Assembly: GCA_964529445.1 (NCBI GenBank)
Contig: CAZGWJ010000027.1
Coordinates: forward strand, 1 to 30,864
Length of the DNA: 30,864 nt
DNA from: CAZGWJ01 sp964529445
GTDB taxonomy: Bacteria; Oederibacteriota; Muellerivitia; Muellerivitales; Muellerivitaceae
Direction of reading: 5' to 3'
Made by a program: the position numbers and the translations under genes. Below are positions 14,288 through 21,086 of this stretch, piece by piece. How positions within the stretch are numbered: position 1 is the first letter of the stretch; each line of letters opens with the position of its first letter. The notes beneath the pieces were generated by a model. It saw only the letters and a program-made list of their open reading frames with translations, had not been told where the DNA came from and searched no databases.

Positions 14288-15607
14288 ATGAGAATATTCT
14301 TCCTCCTCTCGTCCCTGTTTTTCCTCTCCGGGCTTGGCTGGCTCACCGTTGCGCGTCCCTATGTCACTCCGGCCCTGACGGTGGCCGGGGGCCATGCCGT
14401 CTATGTCCAGGGGCGTGTCGTCCGTGTCCTCGGTGAATCCGGGGTCGTTCTCGCGGAGTGGAAGGCGTCCCGGTCGGTCCAACAGGCGCTGCATGCCGGG
14501 GAGCAGGTCGGCTTGGTGTTCGATGGATCCGACGATCTCCATCTTTTCACCCGGGAGGGAAGTTCGACCGGCCGGGTGGCCGCTCCCCAGAAGTCGGGAG
14601 GACGGGGACGGTGGGCCGATGCGGGCGATCGGTGGCTTTTCCTGCACCCGGAGCGCAGCGCGCTTTTCGTGACGCCCAAGGACAAACCCGCCTGGAAATT
14701 GATGCTGCCGCCCGAGGAGGAGATCCTGAAGCCTGTCGACGTGGCGGCCTATACCCGCGGTGCCGCCATCCTCTGCGAGGATCCTCCCCAGATCGTCTGG
14801 TACACGTTCGAGGGGGAGCCCGATGGCGACCTTCAGATCTCGATGCGTCTCGTGCCTTCGGTGCGGTATTTCATCCTCGAGGATACCTGGGATTATCTGA
14901 AGACCCAGCAGGCCCGCATCCCCTGGAGGTTGGAACTGGACGCCGCAGGAACGAAAGCCCTGATCCTCTTCAGGACGAAGGACGACAAGTATCGCCGCCT
15001 GGCATTCCTTTGGAAGGAGCGGGAAGGATGGCGTTCCCGCGGGATCATCCTGCCGTCCGTGGCGGGCCGTTTCCGTACCAGCCGTTCGCCCCAGGACGTG
15101 GCCTTCCGGGGGACGGGAATCCTTCTGGCGGGCCGCCAAGGCGGACTCTGGCTCTATCCGAGCGATCGTCTCGCGCCCCTGAAGGCATGGGTCGAACCGC
15201 CGCCGCCGGGTCGATGGGAGAGGATGAGGCATCAGCGTCGCTGGGGATGGATCGCTCTGTTCCTCTCGATGCTCCTTCTTTGGGCGGCGACCGCCACTCG
15301 CGGCGCGAAGGTCGTCATCCCGAAAGAATCCTTCCTTTGGTCCGGGATGTCCGCCCTGTTGCCGGGGCTGGGGTCCCTTCTGGCACGGGACTACAAATGG
15401 GGAGCGATTTGGGTCGTCTCGGCCGTTCTCTGGGCCGGCGTTTCACTGACCCTGATGATCCTGATGGGGCGCGGCGTCCCCGTCACGACCGTGACGCTTT
15501 TCGAGTCCCTCGCGATGCTCGGCCTGACGTGGCTGTTCTCCGTCATCCATGCTTTCCGGTCGGGCATACTGCGTTCAACCCCCAAGACCCCAAGGCCCCA
15601 AGTATAA
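14288..15607 (+). CDS. Membrane protein with extracytoplasmic beta-rich domain
   Basis: A 439-residue protein I cannot assign to a family. Residues 1-22 form a signal anchor (MRIFFLLSSLFFLSGLGWL). About 290 residues of beta-rich, short-repeat sequence follow (patterns such as GVVLAEWKASRS, DLHLFTREGSS, GGLWLYPSDR), suggesting a small propeller facing the periplasm. Then come three or four transmembrane segments: WGWIALFLSMLLLWAATAT near 318-336, SALLPGLGSLLARDYKWGA (a TM2-like PGxGxxxxxxxxxG pattern), VVSAVLWAGVSLTLMILMG and ESLAMLGLTWLFSVIHAF. No Shine-Dalgarno is obvious, consistent with a leaderless mRNA. The last ten residues (TPKTPRPQV region) are encoded by a repeat arm. Confidence 0.65.
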   Translation: MRIFFLLSSLFFLSGLGWLTVARPYVTPALTVAGGHAVYVQGRVVRVLGESGVVLAEWKASRSVQQALHAGEQVGLVFDGSDDLHLFTREGSSTGRVAAPQKSGGRGRWADAGDRWLFLHPERSALFVTPKDKPAWKLMLPPEEEILKPVDVAAYTRGAAILCEDPPQIVWYTFEGEPDGDLQISMRLVPSVRYFILEDTWDYLKTQQARIPWRLELDAAGTKALILFRTKDDKYRRLAFLWKEREGWRSRGIILPSVAGRFRTSRSPQDVAFRGTGILLAGRQGGLWLYPSDRLAPLKAWVEPPPPGRWERMRHQRRWGWIALFLSMLLLWAATATRGAKVVIPKESFLWSGMSALLPGLGSLLARDYKWGAIWVVSAVLWAGVSLTLMILMGRGVPVTTVTLFESLAMLGLTWLFSVIHAFRSGILRSTPKTPRPQV

Positions 15608-15724
15608 GTTTCTGCAAATCCCTTCAATGCCATTTTGGAAGGGTTCTGAAAAGTCTTTCCGGCATCCTGCAGGGCACCGATATCGGTTCTTTATCGTTCT
15701 TGGGGATTTAGGCCTTGGGGGTCA
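15579..15724. repeat. 146-bp inverted-repeat element, CCCCAAG octamer variant
   Basis: The left arm (15579-15602) has CCCCCAAG, ACCCCAAG and GCCCCAAG. The right arm (15698-15724), read on the minus strand, has CCCCCAAG, GCCTAAAT, CCCCAAG. The layout is the same as the CGAAG octamer elements (three 8-bp units per arm, about 100 bp between). The left arm encodes the C-terminus of the preceding membrane protein. Confidence 0.7.
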
Positions 15725-15765
15725 TAAGCCGTTTCGTGTACTGAAAGGGTGTCAAAGCACGAGAG

Positions 15766-15792
15766 TTGACCCACAGTCCTTTGCTGTATAAT
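15766..15792 (+). promoter_or_regulatory. Promoter of the ZIP transporter gene
   Basis: TTGACC at 15766-15771 and TATAAT at 15787-15792, with a 15 bp spacer. The hexamers are close to consensus, the spacer is short. The leader is about 100 nt and contains the inverted repeat at 15849-15868. Confidence 0.6.
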
Positions 15793-15848
15793 GAATCGCT
15801 TTCTTTCCGGGGGCCCCAAACCGCAGAATTACGTTCGGGGGACCTTGT

Positions 15849-15868
15849 GACCGCTCATGAAAGCGGTC
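15849..15868 (+). promoter_or_regulatory. Inverted repeat in the ZIP leader
   Basis: GACCGCT (15849-15855) and AGCGGTC (15862-15868) form a perfect 7-bp inverted repeat with a 6 nt loop, between the promoter and the start codon. It could be an operator for a metal-responsive repressor or an RNA hairpin. Confidence 0.4.
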
Positions 15869-15904
15869 CCGGCAGCGTTTTCAGCCTGTTTCATGGAGGA
15901 AGAT

Positions 15905-16639
15905 TTGAAGGAATTGATCCTGTACAGTTCGATGGTTTTCCTGCTGGCCCTCGCGGGGGCGGCTGTCCCCTTCCTGGTCCGGCGCGGTCCGAAGGACCGT
16001 CGTTTCCGTTTTTTCGTTTCCTTCGGGGCGGGGGTCCTGATCGGCGCCGCCTTCCTTCATATGCTTCCCCACGCGGCCGAGCTTTCGGGCGAGGCCGTGG
16101 GCCTCTGGGTGCTGCTCGGATTCCTCTTCCTTTATCTCCTCGAGACGTTCACCTTCTCCCATTCGTGCGAGGAACACGGTTGCAGTTACCACACCATCGG
16201 GCACGTGGCCGCAGTGGGCCTCGGGATCCATAATTTCGTGAACGGCGTGGCCCTCGGATCCGCCGTCCAGGTCCCGACCCTCGGGTTGTGGGTGTTCCTC
16301 GCCACGGCGGCCCACAAGGTCCCGGAATTCTTCTCCCTTTCCTCCATCCTGTTGGCGGGTCGCCGGTCGCGCACGACGGTCTTGGGGGTGGCCCTCATCG
16401 TTGCGATGACGCTCCTGGCCGGGGCGCTCCTGTCGGGATGGGTCCTTTCCGGAGGCGGAGACCGCGTGTTGGGCGCGGCGCTCGGCTTCTCGGCCGGGAC
16501 CTTCATCCATCTGGCGACGGCGGACCTGGTCCCGGAGGTCCACCATCTCCGGCAGGCCCGTTGGGTCCATCTCGCGGCCTTCCTCGGGGGAATCGCCATC
16601 ATGGCGCTCTCGGCGATGTTCGGTCACCATCACGGCTGA
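15905..16639 (+). CDS. ZIP-family metal transporter
   Basis: A 244-residue inner-membrane transporter for divalent metals such as Zn2+. About seven or eight hydrophobic segments are visible. The ZIP signatures are AFLHMLPHAAEL, the TM4 motif GIHNFVNGVALGSAV (family HNxxDG, here Asn replaces Asp), and AAHKVPEFFSLSSILLAG. A loop SHSCEEHGCSYHTIGH is rich in His and Cys and may bind metal; the C-terminus ends GHHHG. Two starts are possible: ATG 15893, which has no Shine-Dalgarno, and TTG 15905, preceded by GGAGG with a 5 nt spacer. I favour TTG, as in several other genes here. It is followed closely by a LacI regulator. Confidence 0.88.
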   Translation: MKELILYSSMVFLLALAGAAVPFLVRRGPKDRRFRFFVSFGAGVLIGAAFLHMLPHAAELSGEAVGLWVLLGFLFLYLLETFTFSHSCEEHGCSYHTIGHVAAVGLGIHNFVNGVALGSAVQVPTLGLWVFLATAAHKVPEFFSLSSILLAGRRSRTTVLGVALIVAMTLLAGALLSGWVLSGGGDRVLGAALGFSAGTFIHLATADLVPEVHHLRQARWVHLAAFLGGIAIMALSAMFGHHHG

Positions 16640-16657
16640 CGGAGAAAGGGAGCGTTC

Positions 16658-17683
16658 ATGCCCACTATCTACGACGTCGCGAAAAAGGCGGGGGTCTCCA
16701 TCTCCACCGTTTCCAGGGTCCTCAACAACAATCCCAATGTCCTGCACGACACCCGCCAGCGGGTCCTCAAGGTCATCGCGGACCTGAATTTCAAGCCCAA
16801 TCCCATTGCGCGCGGCTTGGTGGTCAAGCAGACCAATATCCTGGAAGTCTTCTTCTCCTGGACGGGATACCAGTTGAACTTCGGGAATTCCTGGTACATG
16901 GGCATCCTCAACGGGGTGAACGAGGTGGCGCGAGAGAACAAGTTCGGCCTTCTCATCAATACCGTGGCCGGCGATTACGATCCCCAGGCCGTGTACGAAA
17001 AGGCCTTCTATAACATCGTGGACGGCGTTCTCATCGTGTCGCCTTACCTGAAGGAGGAGGAGGTGCGCCGCATGGTGGATGAGCGCCTGCCTTTCGTGCT
17101 CATCTCCTACCGGATCGACGATCCCCGCATCGATTTCGTGGACAGCGATAACGTGGGAGCCGCCGTCATGGTGGTGGACCACCTGGCAGGCCTGGGACGC
17201 AAGCGGCTGGCTATCGTGAACGGCATCCTCGACTCCTCCCGGAATGCCATCGACCGCTGGACGGGTTTCCAGGAGGGCCTGCGGAAGCGCGGGTTGCCCT
17301 TGCTGGACGAGTACGTGACGGAGGGCCGTTTCAATGTCGAGACCGGGGAGGCGTGCGCCGAGAGACTGCTGTCCCTGCCGACCCCCCCGGATGCCATCTT
17401 CGCGGTCAATGACTACATGGCCATGGGCGTGGTCAATGTCCTGAAGAAGAGGGGATTGACGCCGGGGAAGGAGGTGGCCGTGGTGGGATTCGACGACATC
17501 GCCGAGTCCGCGATGCCGTATTACGAGATGACGACGGTGAAGCAGGATTTCGTCAGCATCTCCTCCGAGGCGTCCCGGCTGCTCATCCGGAAGATCCGGC
17601 ACCAGAGCGGCAACTGGGTGCCCCAGCACATCATGATGCCCACCCAGCTGGTCGTCCGGAAGTCCTGTGGTGCCAAACCCTGA
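16658..17683 (+). CDS. LacI-family transcriptional regulator
   Basis: A 341-residue regulator. The N-terminal helix-turn-helix TIYDVAKKAGVSISTVSRVL is followed by a hinge region FKPNPIARGLVVKQTN, then a periplasmic-binding-protein-like effector domain with IVDGVLIVSP, VDSDNVGAAVMVVDHL, PDAIFAVNDYMAMGVVNVL and VAVVGFDDIAESAMPYYEMTTV. It most likely senses a sugar or related small molecule and represses its targets. The ATG has GGGAG about 5 nt upstream, 18 bp after the ZIP stop. Which genes it controls is not visible; the downstream beta-sandwich protein and the distant glycosidase-like protein are candidates by theme only. Confidence 0.93.
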   Translation: MPTIYDVAKKAGVSISTVSRVLNNNPNVLHDTRQRVLKVIADLNFKPNPIARGLVVKQTNILEVFFSWTGYQLNFGNSWYMGILNGVNEVARENKFGLLINTVAGDYDPQAVYEKAFYNIVDGVLIVSPYLKEEEVRRMVDERLPFVLISYRIDDPRIDFVDSDNVGAAVMVVDHLAGLGRKRLAIVNGILDSSRNAIDRWTGFQEGLRKRGLPLLDEYVTEGRFNVETGEACAERLLSLPTPPDAIFAVNDYMAMGVVNVLKKRGLTPGKEVAVVGFDDIAESAMPYYEMTTVKQDFVSISSEASRLLIRKIRHQSGNWVPQHIMMPTQLVVRKSCGAKP

Positions 17684-17693
17684 TGCCTAGGAT

Positions 17694-17828
17694 CCACCAC
17701 GAAGGCTCGAAGATGGACAGGCCTTCATATAGTAAGGCGGCAGGCGCGAGATGGGCGGGTGAAACGACGCAAACACGGTGCCCTTTTCAGGTAAATACTG
17801 AACTTCGCGTCTTCGTGCCTTCGTGGCG
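17694..17828. repeat. 135-bp inverted-repeat element, octamer family
   Basis: The left arm (17694-17712) has CCACGAAG, GCTCGAAG. The right arm (17803-17828), read on the minus strand, has CCACGAAG, GCACGAAG, ACGCGAAG. It begins 11 bp after the LacI stop. The remaining intergenic stretch to 17977 holds no gene; a possible -10 (TTACAAT, 17913-17919) serves the next gene. Confidence 0.8.
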
Positions 17829-17977
17829 ATTCGGGCTGTTTCTTGCCATGAAGTAACGGTAAACCTTCGTCCCGGTCTTGTTGCTTCCGTGTTGCAGGGT
17901 CGGGGGGCGGTTGTTACAATGCTTTCGCTTTGAATCCTGCGGTTCCTTTCGGGCCGCCCAAGAACGAGACCGACACC

Positions 17978-18718
17978 ATGCGCCGAGCCTTGAAAGTCCT
18001 GGGCGTCCTCCTGGCCCTGTTCCTCCTCTACTCGATCGTCGTGGGATTGGGGTTGACGAACAGCCTCAAGAGCAAGAAACCAAAGGTGAAGATCGAGGTT
18101 TTGAACGATTTCGAGCGTCCCAAGTCGGACCTTTTCTGGAACACGGGCGGGTATATCACCCTGGAAAGCGCTGCGGAAAACCAGACCAAGGGACGTCGTT
18201 CCATGAAGGCCACGTTCCTTCTCCCCGCCCAGTTCATGCCGACGCCCACGCCCGGCATCGTATGGGCTCCCTCCATGAAGCTGGGTTTCGACACGGTCAC
18301 GCCTCTGACCCGCAACGACTGGAGCCGGTTCACCTCCCTCCATCTTGACGTCTTCAACGACGAGGAACGGATTCTGAACTACTCCCTGAAGGTGGACGAC
18401 GGGAAGGGTTACTCCTATACCTGGACCGGACAGTTGTTGCCCAAGCGCGTCACGAACATCGTCGTCGGACTCGAGGACCTGAAGACGGCCCGCATGGACC
18501 TTACGTCCATCCGAGCCCTTGCCTTCGCCGTGGATGTGACCGGAGCCATGAAGCCGGTGGTCCTCTATCTCGACTACCTGCATCTGGAAGGGCCGTTGGA
18601 AGGAGCCAAGCCGGCCAAGGCCCCTCCGGTGCCCGTGACGAGGAACCTGCCGCCTCTTCCCACGCCCACCGTGCCGCCTCCACCGGGAGGTGTTCCGGCG
18701 GTGCCGCGGACCCCATAA
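17978..18718 (+). CDS. Membrane-anchored beta-sandwich (CBM-like) protein
   Basis: A 246-residue protein with an N-terminal membrane anchor at about residues 5-25 (LKVLGVLLALFLLYSIVVGL). A jelly-roll-like domain spans about residues 35-205: IEVLNDFERPKSDLFWNTGG, KGRRSMKATFLL, WSRFTSLHLDVFNDEE, ILNYSLKVDD and PVVLYLDYLHLEG. The alternating order resembles galactose-binding/CBM-type domains that accompany glycosidases. A Pro-rich tail of about 40 residues (VPPPPGGVPAVPRTP end) follows. No catalytic domain is present. It could bind polysaccharide on the periplasmic side of the inner membrane; this is inference. The lipoprotein at 25529 shows the same style of domain. Confidence 0.6.
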   Translation: MRRALKVLGVLLALFLLYSIVVGLGLTNSLKSKKPKVKIEVLNDFERPKSDLFWNTGGYITLESAAENQTKGRRSMKATFLLPAQFMPTPTPGIVWAPSMKLGFDTVTPLTRNDWSRFTSLHLDVFNDEERILNYSLKVDDGKGYSYTWTGQLLPKRVTNIVVGLEDLKTARMDLTSIRALAFAVDVTGAMKPVVLYLDYLHLEGPLEGAKPAKAPPVPVTRNLPPLPTPTVPPPPGGVPAVPRTP

Positions 18719-18740
18719 CCGGGACGGACCGGAAGTGAAA

Positions 18741-18778
18741 GAACCCCCGCCGGGGAACCGGTGGGGGTTCTTTTTTTT
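18741..18778 (+). terminator. Strong intrinsic terminator
   Basis: A 13-bp stem (18741-18753 with 18758-18770, one G-U pair), a GGAA (GNRA) loop and eight T at 18771-18778. It ends the beta-sandwich gene and separates it from the convergent beta-barrel gene. Confidence 0.95.
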
Positions 18779-18809
18779 CGTGACCGTTTTTCGATCCGGC
18801 GGATCGGCG

Positions 18810-20306
18810 TCAGAAGAGCAGGGTCGCCGTGAGGAGGATCCCGACCAGCGTCGCAAAGCGTCCGGTGTCCCCCGTCAGGTACGAGGCCTGTCCCGCATGG
18901 ACCTTCATGTCCGCCAGGAGTCTTTGCCGCTGGTGGCCCAAGCCTGCCGTTAACAGGGTCGAGAGGACCCGGGACCCGGCTTCCGTCGAGAAGTAATCCG
19001 CCTGGTAGAGGGTTCCCCCCTTGTTCTCGATGAGTTGAGACGTGATTCCGATTCGATAGGCCCAGCGTTCCGTGAACCAGTCCTCGCCCCCCAGGGTGAA
19101 GTTCTGTTCCGCCACGTCCCGCTCCAGCCGGGAGGGCGCCAGGCCTTCGTGACCGCCCTCTGTTCGCAAGACATATTGGAAACCGGCCGAGTAATCGCCC
19201 TCCGAGGCGATGCCGATCCCCAAGGAAAGGTCGACTTCGTCGGTTTCCGAACGGGAGGTCTTCGCTCCGTCCGGGCCGAAGGAATCGCCTTCGGCGTTCG
19301 AGATGGAAAGGAAGAGGCCGCCGCGAAGATCCGTGAAGTCCGAAACGGGGTGCGCGAACTTGAATCCCATGCCGCCGAACAGTCCCGCTTGGTCGGAAAC
19401 CTTGTGGGCCGGCGTGTTCCCGAGAAGGGACGCCTGATCGGAGGTCTGTTCCATCGTTCCCTCAACGCTGGTTTTTCGGGCGAAAAGGCCGGCTTGGAGC
19501 CGTCCGGGGATCTCGAGGAAGAGATCGGGCCCGAAGGCTTTGTAACCCCGGATCCGGTAGAGGTCCCGGACCTGGATGCGAAGCGCGGAGGATTCCACCC
19601 AGATCGTGTTCTCGTCCTCCCGCCGCGGTGAGAGCGGCATGAGGGAATAGATGCCCCCGAAATTCAAGCGCCACTGATCGGTGTCGGGCCGTGTCGGGAG
19701 ACGGAAAAGAAAGCCTCCGGTCACCGTGTTCGTTTGGGTGGTGGTCTTTCCGGATTCCCGGATCAGGCCCGGCGCCAATAAGCCGGATGCGTGGTTCTCG
19801 ACGCTTCCGTTCAGGCCCCCCTCGATCCCGACCTGCACCAGGCCTCCATCGTAGGCGGTTCTCACGAATCCAAGCCGCCGCTGGGGTTCCGCCAACTGGG
19901 CGGTGAAGTCGTAGGCGTCCTTCTGTCGGGACAGGGTGCCGCCCACCTGCAAGGCGAGATTCGCCACCGGGAAGACCGTCAAGCCGTCGTAGAGGGTGGA
20001 CTCCTCCGATTTCGTGGCGGGCCGGGTGCTGGTGGTGCGGCGGAGGGTGCGGTATTCCGCCGTGCCGAACGAATAGTTGAACTCCTCGATGCGCCATTGG
20101 AGAGAGAGGTCGAATAGATCGATCCGCGGGACGAGGGCGAGCCCGGCAGGGTTGCCGACCCGGAAGGGTGTCAGGGTCGCGCTGTCATCCTCGAACAGGA
20201 ATTCCATGGAACCGGCGGCTTCCACGCGGGCGCGGGAAGCATGACCGCTGGTGGTGGCGAGGATCAGGAAGACTACAAGGGCTAGAGGGGCGTGGATCCG
20301 TTTCAA
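18810..20306 (-). CDS. Outer-membrane beta-barrel protein, unknown function
   Basis: A 498-residue secreted protein. The start is TTG at 20304-20306, backed by GGGAGG with a 6 nt spacer. It begins directly at a signal peptide (LKRIHAPLALVVFLILATTS, cleavage after GHA). The mature chain consists of alternating amphipathic strands with aromatic girdles (for example LSLQWRIEEFNYSFGTAEY, AGLFGGMGFKFAHPV, YSAGFQYVLRTEGG) and ends in LLTATLLF, a terminal phenylalanine as in outer-membrane proteins. About 16 to 20 strands are plausible from length. I do not recognise the family; it may be a large porin-like or channel protein. It is divergent from the HAD gene. Confidence 0.65.
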   Translation of the reverse strand: MKRIHAPLALVVFLILATTSGHASRARVEAAGSMEFLFEDDSATLTPFRVGNPAGLALVPRIDLFDLSLQWRIEEFNYSFGTAEYRTLRRTTSTRPATKSEESTLYDGLTVFPVANLALQVGGTLSRQKDAYDFTAQLAEPQRRLGFVRTAYDGGLVQVGIEGGLNGSVENHASGLLAPGLIRESGKTTTQTNTVTGGFLFRLPTRPDTDQWRLNFGGIYSLMPLSPRREDENTIWVESSALRIQVRDLYRIRGYKAFGPDLFLEIPGRLQAGLFARKTSVEGTMEQTSDQASLLGNTPAHKVSDQAGLFGGMGFKFAHPVSDFTDLRGGLFLSISNAEGDSFGPDGAKTSRSETDEVDLSLGIGIASEGDYSAGFQYVLRTEGGHEGLAPSRLERDVAEQNFTLGGEDWFTERWAYRIGITSQLIENKGGTLYQADYFSTEAGSRVLSTLLTAGLGHQRQRLLADMKVHAGQASYLTGDTGRFATLVGILLTATLLF

Positions 20307-20358
20307 CGAGGACCTCCCGGCGGGAGTTTCGATTTCCCCAATCTTACCACGTTGTTGA

Positions 20359-20386
20359 TTGGCCCCTTCCGCAAAAACCCTATAAT
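20359..20386 (+). promoter_or_regulatory. Promoter of the HAD/RlmD-fusion operon
   Basis: TTGGCC at 20359-20364, 16 bp spacer, consensus TATAAT at 20381-20386. The leader to the TTG start at 20439 is about 46 nt. Confidence 0.6.
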
Positions 20387-20438
20387 GATGCCCAGCCGAC
20401 GCCATTCCACGAGGAATGGACGGGTTGAGGGACTTCAC

Positions 20439-21086
20439 TTGGTACGACACGCTCTCTTCGACCTCGACAACACCCTTTACGACGATCCCCGTCATCGCGA
20501 CGAGATGGACGACCGCATCGAGCGGTTCTTCCAGGAGCGCCTCTCGCTCGATCCCGGATCGGCCCATGAAACACGGGTCCGGTACCGCAACGCCTACGGC
20601 ACGGCGCTTCGCGGTTTGATGATCCACCACGCCATGTCCCCCGCTGATTTCCTCGAGTATGTCCACCAGGGTCTTCCCGTCGGTCCGTTGCGCCCGCGCC
20701 CGGGCGTGCGCGAGGCTCTCCGGGGCTCCGGCATGCCCGCCTCGATCTTCTCCAACGCACCGGAAGAGTACGTGGCCCGTATGCTGGAAGCGCTCGGCCT
20801 GTCGGACCTCTTCCCGCGGGTCTTCGGGATCGCTTCGACCGGTTATGTCGGGAAACCGAACCGGGAAGCCTACGACCGGGTCCTTTCGGCTTTGGGCCTT
20901 GCAGGCGCTGACTGCCTTCTCGTGGAGGACATGGTCTTCAACCTGGGACCGGCCAAGGCCTGCGGCATGGCCACCGTGTATTTGGGCGCTGACGCGCTTT
21001 CCCCCGAGCGGCGGGCATGGGTGGATTTCCAGATCTCCTCTTTCGAGGAATTGCCTGTCGCGCTCGAAAAACTGAGGGCCGGATGA
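20439..21086 (+). CDS. HAD-superfamily hydrolase, pyrimidine 5'-nucleotidase type
   Basis: A 215-residue phosphatase. The four HAD motifs are FDLDNTLYDD (nucleophile Asp and acid Asp), SNAPEEYV (Ser), GKPNREAYD (Lys) and LLVEDMVFNLGPAKACGM (acidic pair). The short Y-D-D after motif I and the helical cap containing RIERFFQERLSLD resemble the Sdt1/YjjG pyrimidine 5'-nucleotidase group, so a nucleotide or small phosphoester is the likely substrate. The TTG start at 20439 is preceded by GAGGGA with a 6 nt spacer; upstream ATGs lie on the -10 box. Its stop overlaps the ATG of the downstream fusion gene (TGATG), so the two are translationally coupled. Confidence 0.85.
   Translation: MVRHALFDLDNTLYDDPRHRDEMDDRIERFFQERLSLDPGSAHETRVRYRNAYGTALRGLMIHHAMSPADFLEYVHQGLPVGPLRPRPGVREALRGSGMPASIFSNAPEEYVARMLEALGLSDLFPRVFGIASTGYVGKPNREAYDRVLSALGLAGADCLLVEDMVFNLGPAKACGMATVYLGADALSPERRAWVDFQISSFEELPVALEKLRAG

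Noticed and set aside
13511..15232. A 573-codon minus-strand frame opposite hsp20
   Set aside because: It runs through an intrinsic terminator and the hsp20 promoter, and shows no family motif.
15881..17629. A 582-codon minus-strand frame opposite the ZIP and LacI genes
   Set aside because: It crosses two well-supported genes and is composed of low-complexity His/Arg/Asp-rich sequence typical of antisense frames.
7836..17828. Reading the repeated octamer elements as CRISPR
   Set aside because: The arms are inverted, variable and occur in pairs, with no regular spacer array and no cas genes.
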